Positions 18,906 through 27,193 of a DNA stretch of 64,000 nt are shown here, piece by piece. The stretch's first letter is position 1, and the number at the start of each line of letters is the position of its first letter. The translations under genes were made by a program, and so were the position numbers. This DNA is from Spongiibacter pelagi (lineage in GTDB: Bacteria > Pseudomonadota > Gammaproteobacteria > Pseudomonadales > Spongiibacteraceae), in the NCBI RefSeq assembly GCF_014705705.1, contig NZ_JACXLD010000004.1, forward strand, positions 124,001-188,000, in the 5' to 3' direction. Below the pieces are notes generated by a model. The model was given only the letters and a program-made list of their open reading frames with translations. It did not search any database and was not told where the DNA came from.

Positions 18906-19550
18906 ATGATTCAGGTTTTATTAGCTGACGATCACCAAATGGTGCGCACCGGCATTGCCCGGATGATTGAAGATGCGCCGGATATGGAAGTGATTGGCGA
19001 GGTTGGCAGTGGTGAAGCGGCCTTGAGTTTCTGCCAACAACATCGACCCGATGTGGTGATGATGGATGTGCGTATGCCCGGATTAGGGGGCTTGGAGGCG
19101 ACCCGGAAACTGCGACAGATGGTGCCTGACACACGGATTATCGCCATTAGCGCCTGTGATCAAGAACCCCTGCCTAGCCGCCTGCTCAAGGCGGGTGCGG
19201 CGGCCTATGTCAGCAAAGATACGTCCGAGCTGGAAATGCTCAAAGCGATTCGTGAAGTGGCGGCGGGGCGGCGTTATTTAAGCCCGGCGATTGCCCAACA
19301 GATTGCCCTGAATGGTCTTTCGGAAACGGCGGAGTCTCCCTTTGATGAGCTCTCTGAGCGGGAGATGCAAATTTGCCTAATGATCGCCAATTGCCAAAAA
19401 GTGCAAGATATTGCTGATCAGCTTCATATCACCCCCAAAACAGTGAACAGTTACCGCTATCGAATTTTTGAAAAATTGGATCTCAGTGGCGATGTAGAAC
19501 TAACCCTCATGGCCATTCGGCACGGTTTGATTGAATCCCCCGCCAACTGA
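18906..19550 (+). CDS. gacA: LuxR-type response regulator, GacA/UvrY family
   Basis: A 214-residue response regulator: receiver domain with acidic pocket DD at 8-9, phospho-acceptor Asp54 in VMMDVRMPG and a conserved Lys in YVSKDTSEL, then a LuxR-type helix-turn-helix (DELSEREMQICLMIANCQKVQDIADQL). Location immediately upstream of uvrC is diagnostic of GacA/UvrY, which drives small-RNA control of CsrA/RsmA. ATG 18906 follows AGGA; an in-frame TTG at 18852 adds residues not found in the family. The cognate BarA/GacS kinase is not in the window. Confidence 0.92.
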   Translation: MIQVLLADDHQMVRTGIARMIEDAPDMEVIGEVGSGEAALSFCQQHRPDVVMMDVRMPGLGGLEATRKLRQMVPDTRIIAISACDQEPLPSRLLKAGAAAYVSKDTSELEMLKAIREVAAGRRYLSPAIAQQIALNGLSETAESPFDELSEREMQICLMIANCQKVQDIADQLHITPKTVNSYRYRIFEKLDLSGDVELTLMAIRHGLIESPAN

Positions 19551-19556
19551 TTGCCA

Positions 19557-21392
19557 ATGTCTGCTTCCTCTGGATTTGATTCCGCCTCCTTTCTGAAAAC
19601 CGTTACTCGCCAGCCCGGTGTCTACGTTATGTACAACGAGGCGGCTGAGGTGCTTTATGTTGGCAAAGCAAAAAATCTGCGCAATCGCTTGAGTAGTTAT
19701 TTTCGCGCTAGCGGCCTGACCAGTAAAACCGTGGCTTTGGTAATGCGCATTGCCAATATTCAAGTCACCGTGACCGGTACTGAACGAGAAGCACTGTTGC
19801 TGGAACAGAATCTGATCAAGCAGTATCGCCCGCCGTACAATATTTTATTGCGCGACGATAAATCCTATCCTTATGTGTATCTCAGTACGGATAAACAGCA
19901 TCCACGTTTAAGCATTCACCGTGGCAGTAAAAAGGGTAAGGGGCGTTACTTTGGCCCGTATCCCAGTGCGGTGGCGGTACGCGAGAGCCTTAATGCGCTG
20001 CAAAAAGTTTTTAAGGTGCGCCAGTGTGAAGACAGTTATTACAAAAATCGCAGCCGGCCCTGTTTGCAGTATCAAATCAATCGCTGTTCCGGCCCCTGTG
20101 TGGGCATGGTTAGTGATGAGGATTATCAGCGAGATGTGCAGCAAACCGAGCTGTTTCTATTGGGCAAAAGCTCCGAGCTGAACCGGCAGTTGGCCGATCA
20201 AATGGAAAGTTATTCTGCGGCACTGGAATTTGAAAAAGCGGCGGAATACCGCGACCGCATTGCCTTTTTACAACAGGTGCAATCCACCCAGTCCATCGAG
20301 GGGCAGCAGGGCGATATCGATATCGTTGCCGGCGTGTTGGAAGCTGGCCAATGTGCCATCCATCTTATTTATGTCCGCAATGGCCGTATCTTGGGCAGCC
20401 GTAGTTATTTTCCCAAAAGCCGCTTGGATGAAAGCGTTGAAAGCCATGTTGAAGCGTTTATCGCCCAGCATTATCTTGGGGATTCTGCCGGCATGGATAT
20501 GCCCAAAGAAATTGTGCTGAATGTGGTGCTGCCTGATATTCCCCTGTTTGAAGAAAGTTTGAGCGAACAAGCGGGGCGCAAAGTCAGTTTGAGCTATCGC
20601 GTTCGCGGCAACCGCAGTAAATGGCAGCAGTTGGCGGTCACCGCCGCGCAGCAGAATTTGCGCAATCGTTTAGCGGCGTCAGAAACTGTGGCTGGTCGTT
20701 ATCGGGCGCTGCAAAAAGCTTTGGAGCTTGAAGAGTTACCCCAACGCCTAGAATGTTTCGATATCAGTCATAGCAGTGGTGAGGCGACAGTGGCTTCCTG
20801 TGTGGTGTTTGATGCCTCGGGTCCGGCTAAGTCGGAATACCGCACTATGAATATTGAAGGGGTAACCGGCGGAGATGATTATGCCGCCATGCGTCAGGCC
20901 TTAACCCGGCGCTATAAACGCATTGCCAGTGGCGAAGTACCGCGCCCGGATGTGCTGTTTATTGATGGTGGCAAGGGGCAGCTCAATCAGGCCAAAGAGG
21001 TGATGGAAGAGTTGGGACTGACCGATCTGCTTATGGTTGGTGTGGCCAAAGGGGCAGATCGACGTGCGGGTTTGGAAGTATTAATTCGCTCCGATAATGA
21101 TCGCGAGATCAGTCTGCCGGATAACAGCCCGGCCTTGCATCTGATTCAGCATATTCGCGATGAATCTCACCGCTTCGCCATTACCGGCCATAAAGCCCGG
21201 CGCAATAAGGCGCGAACCCAGTCTGGTTTAGAGGCTATTCCGGGCGTAGGCGCAAAACGTCGGCGAGAGTTATTGCGTCATTTTGGCGGCCTGCAGGGGG
21301 TCTATCAGGCCAGCCTAGAGGATTTATCCAAGGTGCCGGGAATCAGCGAAAAGCTCGCCACTGATATTTATGAAAGCTTGCGTAGTGAATAG
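19557..21392 (+). CDS. uvrC: Excinuclease ABC subunit C
   Basis: Dual-incision nuclease of nucleotide excision repair, about 611 residues. Domains in order: GIY-YIG nuclease (GVYVMYNEAAEVLYVGKAKN, residues about 17-95), a Cys-rich linker (CLQYQINRCSGPCVG), the UVR domain for UvrB contact (ALEFEKAAEYRDRI), an RNase H-like nuclease half (ECFDISHSSGE, LFIDGGKGQL) and C-terminal helix-hairpin-helix repeats (IPGVGAKRRRELL). ATG 19557 is preferred over TTG 19551. It follows gacA directly. Confidence 0.96.
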   Translation: MSASSGFDSASFLKTVTRQPGVYVMYNEAAEVLYVGKAKNLRNRLSSYFRASGLTSKTVALVMRIANIQVTVTGTEREALLLEQNLIKQYRPPYNILLRDDKSYPYVYLSTDKQHPRLSIHRGSKKGKGRYFGPYPSAVAVRESLNALQKVFKVRQCEDSYYKNRSRPCLQYQINRCSGPCVGMVSDEDYQRDVQQTELFLLGKSSELNRQLADQMESYSAALEFEKAAEYRDRIAFLQQVQSTQSIEGQQGDIDIVAGVLEAGQCAIHLIYVRNGRILGSRSYFPKSRLDESVESHVEAFIAQHYLGDSAGMDMPKEIVLNVVLPDIPLFEESLSEQAGRKVSLSYRVRGNRSKWQQLAVTAAQQNLRNRLAASETVAGRYRALQKALELEELPQRLECFDISHSSGEATVASCVVFDASGPAKSEYRTMNIEGVTGGDDYAAMRQALTRRYKRIASGEVPRPDVLFIDGGKGQLNQAKEVMEELGLTDLLMVGVAKGADRRAGLEVLIRSDNDREISLPDNSPALHLIQHIRDESHRFAITGHKARRNKARTQSGLEAIPGVGAKRRRELLRHFGGLQGVYQASLEDLSKVPGISEKLATDIYESLRSE

Positions 21393-21440
21393 CGGCGCAA
21401 AATCCGTAAAATAGCCATTGAATGACCGCGTGAGTGACCT

Positions 21441-22004
21441 ATGAACATCCCAAATGCCCTGACTCTTTTTCGAATCATCCTGATTCCGGTTCTGGTGGTG
21501 GTGTTCTATCTGCCGTTTCCCGGCTCCTACCTGACTTGCGCTGCGCTTTTTGCCTTGGCGGGGATTACCGACTGGCTGGATGGCTATCTTGCTCGTCGCC
21601 TTGGACAGAGCACACCTCTTGGGGCATTTCTTGATCCGGTGGCCGATAAGCTGATGGTCGCGGTTGCTCTGGCACTGCTCATTGAGCGGTTTAACGCACC
21701 GTGGTTTACCATTCCTGCGGTGGTTATTATTGGTCGCGAAATTGTCATTTCAGCGCTGCGTGAATGGATGGCTGAGTTGGGCAAACGCACCAGCGTAGCG
21801 GTGTCCTATCTCGGTAAAGTCAAAACCACGGTACAAATTATCGCCATTATCGGCCTGCTGATGTTCCCGCCAGAGCAGTACTGGTATTGGGATATGTTGT
21901 CGCTGAGTTGCCTGTACGTTGCCGCCGTGCTCACATTGTGGTCAATGATTGTCTACCTTCGTGCGGCATGGCCGGATCTGCGCTCCGTTCCCAATAAAAA
22001 ATAA
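21441..22004 (+). CDS. pgsA: CDP-diacylglycerol-glycerol-3-phosphate 3-phosphatidyltransferase
   Basis: Commits CDP-diacylglycerol to phosphatidylglycerol synthesis in the inner membrane; 187 residues with about four helices. The CDP-alcohol phosphotransferase signature is visible in two parts: DWLDGYLARR and GAFLDPVADK. The order gacA-uvrC-pgsA followed by tRNA genes is common in gammaproteobacteria. Confidence 0.95.
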   Translation: MNIPNALTLFRIILIPVLVVVFYLPFPGSYLTCAALFALAGITDWLDGYLARRLGQSTPLGAFLDPVADKLMVAVALALLIERFNAPWFTIPAVVIIGREIVISALREWMAELGKRTSVAVSYLGKVKTTVQIIAIIGLLMFPPEQYWYWDMLSLSCLYVAAVLTLWSMIVYLRAAWPDLRSVPNKK

Positions 22005-22024
22005 CGCAAAATCAGCGACTTTCC

Positions 22025-22052
22025 TTGACAGACAAGGCGCAGTGAATAGAAT
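22025..22052 (+). promoter_or_regulatory. Sigma-70 promoter for the tRNA-Gly/tRNA-Cys pair
   Basis: TTGACA (22025-22030) and TAGAAT (22047-22052) are spaced by 16 bp and followed by a GC-rich stretch (AGGCGCC), typical of stable-RNA promoters under stringent control. The first tRNA begins about 50 bp downstream. Confidence 0.7.
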
Positions 22053-22100
22053 AGGCGCCTTCCTTGAAGACGTGCTCTTTCTCTGAGCGCGGTCGTTAAG

Positions 22101-22176
22101 GCGGGATTAGCTCAGTTGGTAGAGCGGTACCTTGCCAAGGTACAGGTCGTCGGTTCGAACCCGATATCCCGCTCCA
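22101..22176 (+). tRNA. tRNA-Gly (GCC)
   Basis: A 76-nt cloverleaf: acceptor GCGGGAT pairs with ATCCCGC, anticodon stem GTACC/GGTAC encloses loop TTGCCAA with anticodon GCC, and the T arm holds GGTTCGAACCC. The terminal CCA is encoded. Confidence 0.98.
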
Positions 22177-22201
22177 AATTTCGATATTTCTTTGAGTAAA
22201 A

Positions 22202-22275
22202 GGCGCGGTGGCAGAGTGGTTATGCAGCGGACTGCAACTCCGTGTACGCCGGTTCGATTCCGACCCGCGCCTCCA
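22202..22275 (+). tRNA. tRNA-Cys (GCA)
   Basis: A 74-nt cloverleaf with acceptor GGCGCGG pairing with CCGCGCC, an anticodon loop CTGCAAC (anticodon GCA), T loop GTTCGATTC and encoded CCA. It lies 25 nt after tRNA-Gly and is probably cotranscribed with it. Confidence 0.98.
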
Positions 22276-22379
22276 TTCTTCCTGCACAGCACCTCTCGCA
22301 CACATTCCCCTATAAATCATCTTGTTCTTAGCTATCTCACGTCATACAGTTAATCCATAACTGGATATTGAGTGTGTGC

Positions 22380-23471
22380 ATGGCTGATTTATTTCGCTAT
22401 CTGGAGTTGATGGCAAGAAAGGGCGCTTCTGATTTATTTATCAGTGTCGGTGCGCCTCCCATGTTGAAAATTGAGGGGGGAAGTCACGCCATTGGCGAGG
22501 AGCGCCTTAATTCTCAGCAGGTGCGCAGTTTGGCGTATTCCATGTTGAGTGATGCTCACAAGCAAACCTTTGAGCAGACGCTCGAGCTGAATTTTGCAAC
22601 AGGTGTCGATGGGGTGGGGCGTTTTCGCTTTAATCTCTATCGCCAGCGTGGCGAAATCGCGATGGTGATTCGCTATATCAAAAGTCATATTCCCAGCCTT
22701 GAGAGCCTTAATCTCCCGCCTCAACTCAAGGAAATGGTGATGTTGCAGCGGGGCTTGGTGTTGGTTGTTGGCGCGGCGGGTTCGGGTAAGTCTACGGCCT
22801 TGGCATCCATGATTGACCACCGCAACTCTACCGAAACTGGTCATATTTTGTGCATTGAAGACCCGATTGAATTTATGCACAGCCATAAAAAATCGGTGGT
22901 AGACCAGCGCGAGGTTGGCCTAGATACCTTGGATTTTGGTACGGCCTTGCACAATGCCTTGCGCGAAGCGCCAGATGTGATTTTGATCGGTGAAATTCGC
23001 GATAAAGAAACCATGCGTCATGCCATTGTTTACGCGGAAACGGGGCATCTCTGCCTGGCTACCTTGCACGCGAATAATGCTAACCAAGCGCTGGATCGCA
23101 TTATTAATTTCTTCCCCGCTGAGTTTCATCACCAGTTATTAGTCGATCTGTCGTTGAATTTACAAGCAATTGTGGGGATGCGCTTGCTGCCGGGAATGGA
23201 CGGTCGACGTGTTCCTGCTGTCGAAATTTTGCGAAAGTCGCCCTATGTGTCTGACCTGATTGAAAAAGGCGATATTGATGGTCTGAAAGAGGTGATGGCC
23301 AATAATAATGATATCGGCATGCAGACCTTCGACCAATCGCTGTATGACTTGTTTATGCATGACAAAATCAGTCGGGATGTTGCGCTTCAACATGCGGATT
23401 CGGCCAATAATTTATTGTTGAGAATGCGCTTGAAGGGCGACTTTATGGGCGAAGGGCTAGAGTTAGATTAA
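22380..23471 (+). CDS. pilU: PilT/PilU-family twitching motility ATPase
   Basis: Hexameric retraction ATPase for type IV pili, about 363 residues. Motifs: Walker A GAAGSGKST, Asp-box region CIEDPIEFMH, Walker B VILIGEIRD and His box TGHLCLATLHANNANQALDRI. Overall wording (GASDLFISVGAPPMLKIEG, NATHALDRI-like block, C-terminal tail GDFMGEGLELD) is closer to PilU than PilT, but no pilT neighbour is present to confirm. ATG 22380 is taken as the start; TTG 22368 is also open. It stands alone between the tRNAs and a minus-strand gene. Confidence 0.85.
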   Translation: MADLFRYLELMARKGASDLFISVGAPPMLKIEGGSHAIGEERLNSQQVRSLAYSMLSDAHKQTFEQTLELNFATGVDGVGRFRFNLYRQRGEIAMVIRYIKSHIPSLESLNLPPQLKEMVMLQRGLVLVVGAAGSGKSTALASMIDHRNSTETGHILCIEDPIEFMHSHKKSVVDQREVGLDTLDFGTALHNALREAPDVILIGEIRDKETMRHAIVYAETGHLCLATLHANNANQALDRIINFFPAEFHHQLLVDLSLNLQAIVGMRLLPGMDGRRVPAVEILRKSPYVSDLIEKGDIDGLKEVMANNNDIGMQTFDQSLYDLFMHDKISRDVALQHADSANNLLLRMRLKGDFMGEGLELD

Positions 23472-23494
23472 AAAAAACCGGCCATGGGGCCGGT
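23471..23494 (-). terminator. Intrinsic terminator, minus strand
   Basis: A 7-bp stem (ACCGGCC at 23477-23483 with GGCCGGT at 23488-23494) around loop ATGG is followed on the minus strand by seven T. It would end transcription of the gene at 23532-24137 and lies right at the pilU stop codon. Confidence 0.8.
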
Positions 23495-23531
23495 ATAAGC
23501 TCAGGAAACTTGTGGTGTTTGGGACCAGTAA

Positions 23532-24137
23532 TTAAGCGATTTTTTCGCGGGTGTCGGTTTGGGTTTTTTCCCAGCGTTGGCGGAAAGTCCGGTTGAACAT
23601 ATTCCAGCTCATAGGCATTTTTTCATCCCAACGTTTTGGCAGATTACTCAAGGGCATGGCTACGCCATTAATGTCCCGCCAGAACAGCCAGTCAGAGCGA
23701 AAATGGGGCGTTAAACGGCCTACAATTTGATTGGTGGCGGGGGCAAGGTTCAGGCCATCCAGATCGCCGCGACGCATCATTACCACGTCTTCCAAATCGA
23801 TACCTTCTGAAAAAGCGAACAGAATCGCGGCGCGCTCACTGCGCTCAAACCGGCCAATCAAGTAAGTCACGTCGGACATCAGCTCGAGACTTTTGGGAAG
23901 GAGTTGGCTGACGGATTTAATCCAGCCATTTTGTACGGCTTGTTCTGCGGCAATCATTAAGCGGCTGAAGGCATCCTCGCGGGCAGTCTTGCCGTCTAGC
24001 AGTTCAATACGCTTCAGGGCATCAAAAAGCGAATCAGTATTTAGCTGATCGAGAAAATCTTCATAAAAGTCGCAGGCTGAGAAACAGCGGAGATCCACGA
24101 AAAAAGCTAAATCAGAAAAGCGCATAACTTTGTCCAT
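23532..24137 (-). CDS. Uncharacterised protein, possibly a degenerate tyrosine-recombinase fold
   Basis: A 201-residue cytosolic protein with no signal peptide or membrane helix. I do not recognise it firmly. Its central part, AAILFAFSEGIDLEDVVMMRRGDL, is laid out like box I of tyrosine recombinases (hydrophobic helix, TGLR-type turn, E-x2-x-L-x2-xD), but the catalytic Arg position is Asp and no HxLR or catalytic Tyr block is evident. A later SDWLFWRDINGVAMPL segment and an Arg-rich end (FNRTFRQRW) follow. It has its own terminator. If homologous, it is a non-catalytic derivative. Two ATG codons, 24137 and 24125, are possible starts. Confidence 0.55.
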   Translation of the reverse strand: MDKVMRFSDLAFFVDLRCFSACDFYEDFLDQLNTDSLFDALKRIELLDGKTAREDAFSRLMIAAEQAVQNGWIKSVSQLLPKSLELMSDVTYLIGRFERSERAAILFAFSEGIDLEDVVMMRRGDLDGLNLAPATNQIVGRLTPHFRSDWLFWRDINGVAMPLSNLPKRWDEKMPMSWNMFNRTFRQRWEKTQTDTREKIA

Positions 24138-24535
24138 CCGTATAAGTGCGTAATCGCTCTAACGATTTAAGTATGCGTAAAACTACGTATGCGAGCAAGG
24201 GGTAATCACTGCATCTGATGAAGATTAGACTTTAATGTGAAAAAAATCACGGAAATCTGTGTCGGAGTGTGGCACGTATAGGTGGTATATGTGTCGTAAT
24301 CAGTGCGCTGATATACAGATCGTCTATATTGTTGTTTAGGCGTTGTTGTTTAGGCATTGTTGTTTAGGCTTTGCTTGATAGGCTATTTATAACGCTAATA
24401 AGAGTTAGACTTGGGTCAGGGGCTACTTTCGTTTAAGGGCTACTTTAGTTGGCACCCTCGTTCAACACGGCAGAATCACGTATTGGGCTTGAACAATGCC
24501 TTCGGTGACACTGTCCAAATACTATTTGGATACCC
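24138..24535. other. 398-bp intergenic region with short tandem repeats
   Basis: Separates the divergent 23532 gene and the subtilase-like gene, so it should contain both promoters. It holds the three 14-bp repeats at 24328-24369 and a duplicated GGGCTACTTT motif (24419 and 24437). No RNA gene or clear operator was recognised. Confidence 0.5.
24328..24369. repeat. Three perfect 14-bp tandem repeats
   Basis: Units are [A/G]TTGTTGTTTAGGC at 24328, 24342 and 24356; only the first base varies. A decayed fourth unit (TTTGCTTGATAGGC) follows at 24370. They lie about 170 bp upstream of the subtilase-like gene. Confidence 0.9.
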
Positions 24536-26851
24536 ATGCGGAACATTATGTGTAATTTCACGCCCCTGTCGGCTTCTCGAACGCTTGCTCTCTGGCTCTG
24601 TGGTTTGTCGATATTCCCGAGCCTACTGTGGGCGAATGAAACCCAGCCGAAAATCGGATTTTATTTGCAGCAGAAAGCCGCTGAATTTGAAGCCGGCATA
24701 TCCGAATTGCAAAGAAATATAAACGAACCTCTAAGCCTGAAAGGCATTGCCACGCAGGATAATGCTAGCGGGATTGTGGTTGAGCTGCTGCTGAATAATC
24801 CACCGGAAAATGTAGCGGAGCTACTTGGACTTACTGGCGCGCGTGTGCGCCATATAAATGTACAGGAAGGCTGGGCAACTATTTCGCTCGGTTCTCAACA
24901 CATAATCGATAAGCTGTCTGAGCTGGATTTTGTTACGCAGCTCAATTATGCGCCGCCACCAATTTTTCGGGCTGGCTCGGTGACTTCTCGCGCCGCAAGA
25001 GCGCTGCGTGCAAATCCCATTATTAACAGCCAAACCCTTGATGGTACGGGGCTTAAAATCGGCGTTATTTCTGACAGTTTTGCCCAAACCACCAGTGTGC
25101 GCGATAGCAATACCACGCCCGCCAAAGGCAGTGCGGGCAACTTAAGTGGTAGTCGGCCACAAGATAGTGGCGACTTACCGGCGGTAGTCACACTACTCAA
25201 CGATTCAGTGTCAGGGACCGATGAAGGTGCGGCCATGGCGGAATTGATTCACGATATTGCGCCGGGTGCCGCCATTTATTTTCATGCGGCAGGTGGAAAC
25301 CGCAGAGAAATGACCGCGGCGATTAATGCGCTGTGCGATGCGGGGGTCGATGTCATTGTCGATGATGTGCTGTTCTTATTTGAAAAAGTGTATCAGGACG
25401 ATATCGTCGCCTTGGCAGCAAAAAATTGTGAGGATCAGCGCGGTACAGCTTATTTCACCGCAGCGGGCAATGATGCCAATTTTGGTCATCGATATGTTTA
25501 TAAAGACATCAATGCGGCAGTGGACGACGAGGCGAGCACACCCTCTGGGAATGATTTACACAATTGGCGAACCAGCGGCGGCAGTGACGGTTTTATGCGC
25601 TTTGATGTTCCCGCCAATCAAAAAGTGTATGTGATTTTAAACTGGAATCAGCCGGGGGATAACATACCCGGTAGTGTAGGCTCCCAGGTGGATCTCGATC
25701 TGTATGTCACTCGCTTGGACTCAGTCGATGCCACGGTGCCGGGGAATAGCAATTTTGTGGCGCGTGGCGCGCAATTTCAGGGGCGAACCGGTGTCCCCTC
25801 TGGTGAGCCCGTTGAGTATGTGGTGTTGGACTCCGGCGCGACAGCTAAAACGTACTATATTGCGGTTGAGCATAAGAAGGGCAATAAAACCGCGATTCCC
25901 CAGTCTTCCGCCGTGCCGCTGGAATTTAAAATACTGTATACCGGTGGGCGCTCATTGAGTGCCGAATACAGTTTTAATGGGCCGACTACTTGGGGACATG
26001 TACTTGGCGAAGATATCCTCTCCGTTGCCGCCGTTCCTTGGTGGGAGTCGTTGGAGTTTGAACCCGGTAATTTCACTACACCAAATATTGATCCAGAGCC
26101 TTTTACGGCCGTGGGCGGAGAGCAAACCGTACAGTTTAATTCGGCAGGTGCTTATATGCCGGTAGTGCGTACTGTTCCGCAATTTGCATCGGTAGATGGC
26201 AGTAATAACACCTTTCTTGGGAGCTTTTCATCTACGGCACCGATTGATGGCGAGTGGGATAGTTTTCCTAACTTTTTTGGTACTTCAGCGGCAGCGCCAA
26301 ACGCGGCGGGGATTTACTTATTACTCAAACAGGCTTTTCCCGATTTAACCGGCGCCTTGTTTTTAGAGGCCGTAGAGGCAACGGCGATCGATGTAACGGG
26401 CAGTGCCGCATCGTCGGGTTTTGATGACGTTACCGGCAGCGGATTGATTGATACTGATGCGGCATATCAATATCTGGCGAATGCGTTCGCTGATACCGAT
26501 GGTGATGGTATTGCCGATACCTTGGATAACTGCCCCGATGATCGCAATGCCGATCAAGCTGATACCGATGGCGATAACATTGGTGATGTTTGTGATCCAG
26601 AAAACAATACCGATAGTGATGGCGATAGCGTCACCAACGATATAGATAACTGTCCTAATGTTGCTAATACAGATCAGGCCGATGCCAATAACAATGGTGT
26701 GGGTGATGTTTGTGAGTCAGCGCCATCTACCCCATCTGGTGGTTCAGGTGGCGGTGGCGGCGGAGGTTCAGGATGGGGATTGTTGCTACTGGGCTTGAGT
26801 CTTTCTATATGGCAGGCCTATTTAACTCGCAGCGAGAGGAAAACGGCCTAA
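24536..26851 (+). CDS. Secreted subtilase-like (S8) protein with thrombospondin type 3 repeats and GlyGly-CTERM-like tail
   Basis: A 771-residue exported protein. Order: Sec signal peptide (about 1-33), a pro-region-like segment, a subtilisin-like domain (about 172-640), calcium-binding thrombospondin type 3 repeats (DTDGDGIADTLDNCPDD and DSDGDSVTNDIDNCPN, about 655-725), a Gly/Ser linker, one hydrophobic helix (GWGLLLLGLSLSIW) and a basic end, the layout of GlyGly-CTERM sorting tails. Asp180 (GVISDSF), oxyanion Asn312 (TAAGND) and Ser584 (GTSAAAPNAAG) are in place, but the HGTHVAG histidine is replaced by Glu230 in DEGAAMAEL. It may be a variant protease or a binding protein. A rhombosortase gene is not in the window. 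Confidence 0.8.
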   Translation: MRNIMCNFTPLSASRTLALWLCGLSIFPSLLWANETQPKIGFYLQQKAAEFEAGISELQRNINEPLSLKGIATQDNASGIVVELLLNNPPENVAELLGLTGARVRHINVQEGWATISLGSQHIIDKLSELDFVTQLNYAPPPIFRAGSVTSRAARALRANPIINSQTLDGTGLKIGVISDSFAQTTSVRDSNTTPAKGSAGNLSGSRPQDSGDLPAVVTLLNDSVSGTDEGAAMAELIHDIAPGAAIYFHAAGGNRREMTAAINALCDAGVDVIVDDVLFLFEKVYQDDIVALAAKNCEDQRGTAYFTAAGNDANFGHRYVYKDINAAVDDEASTPSGNDLHNWRTSGGSDGFMRFDVPANQKVYVILNWNQPGDNIPGSVGSQVDLDLYVTRLDSVDATVPGNSNFVARGAQFQGRTGVPSGEPVEYVVLDSGATAKTYYIAVEHKKGNKTAIPQSSAVPLEFKILYTGGRSLSAEYSFNGPTTWGHVLGEDILSVAAVPWWESLEFEPGNFTTPNIDPEPFTAVGGEQTVQFNSAGAYMPVVRTVPQFASVDGSNNTFLGSFSSTAPIDGEWDSFPNFFGTSAAAPNAAGIYLLLKQAFPDLTGALFLEAVEATAIDVTGSAASSGFDDVTGSGLIDTDAAYQYLANAFADTDGDGIADTLDNCPDDRNADQADTDGDNIGDVCDPENNTDSDGDSVTNDIDNCPNVANTDQADANNNGVGDVCESAPSTPSGGSGGGGGGGSGWGLLLLGLSLSIWQAYLTRSERKTA

Positions 26852-26875
26852 AACATTTTACTTGGTGTGATATTA

Positions 26876-26905
26876 GGCTCGGTAAATTATTGAATTTGCT
26901 GAGCC
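26876..26905. other. Thirteen-pair hairpin after the subtilase-like gene
   Basis: GGCTCGGTAAATT (26876-26888) pairs with AATTTGCTGAGCC (26893-26905) around loop ATTG, with two G-U pairs. No T-run follows on either strand, so it is not a standard intrinsic terminator; it may protect the 3' end of the upstream mRNA. Confidence 0.6.
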
Positions 26906-26982
26906 AACTCAGTAGACTTCGCAACTTCTTTGAAATCACCAGACGCAGGGAATGTTTATTCCTCTAGTCGTCTTTCCCTTCT

Positions 26983-27069
26983 GCCCGGATGGTGAAATTG
27001 GTAGACACAAGAGACTTAAAATCTCTCGACCTCACGGTCGTGCCGGTTCGATTCCGGCTCCGGGCACCA
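26983..27069 (+). tRNA. tRNA-Leu (UAA)
   Basis: An 87-nt class II tRNA: acceptor GCCCGGA pairs with TCCGGGC, the anticodon stem AGAGA/TCTCT encloses CTTAAAA (anticodon TAA), a long variable arm CGACC-TCAC-GGTCG follows, and the T arm is GCCGG-TTCGATT-CCGGC with encoded ACCA. Its 3' half is repeated at 30371-30426, marking it as an integration site. Confidence 0.98.
27014..27069 (+). repeat. attL: Left attachment repeat (within tRNA-Leu)
   Basis: The tRNA 3' half, from the anticodon loop to CCA, matches 30371-30426 in 53 of 56 positions. This copy completes the working tRNA. Confidence 0.9.
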
Positions 27070-27134
27070 GAAAACCCTATGTAAATCAATGGGTTATCGA
27101 GCGACAAGACACTAGGCGAAACCCTCGCGAAAAA

Positions 27135-27193
27135 GTGTCTACCCGCAGCGATTCCAAAACTGTCTACCTAGCGTCTACACAAGCGGTAGACAC
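27135..27193. promoter_or_regulatory. Cluster of candidate integrase arm sites
   Basis: Four related words occur in 59 bp: GTGTCTACC at 27135, CTGTCTACC at 27160, GCGTCTACAC at 27171 and the inverted GGTAGACAC at 27185, ending one base before the integrase start codon. Repeats beside a tRNA attachment site are typical arm-type sites of tyrosine integrases, and the last could also block integrase expression. GGTAGACAC also occurs in the tRNA-Leu D arm at 27000-27008. Confidence 0.6.

Noticed and set aside
22107-22353. Several short open frames over the tRNA-Gly and tRNA-Cys genes
   Set aside because: They translate tRNA sequence and have no protein features.
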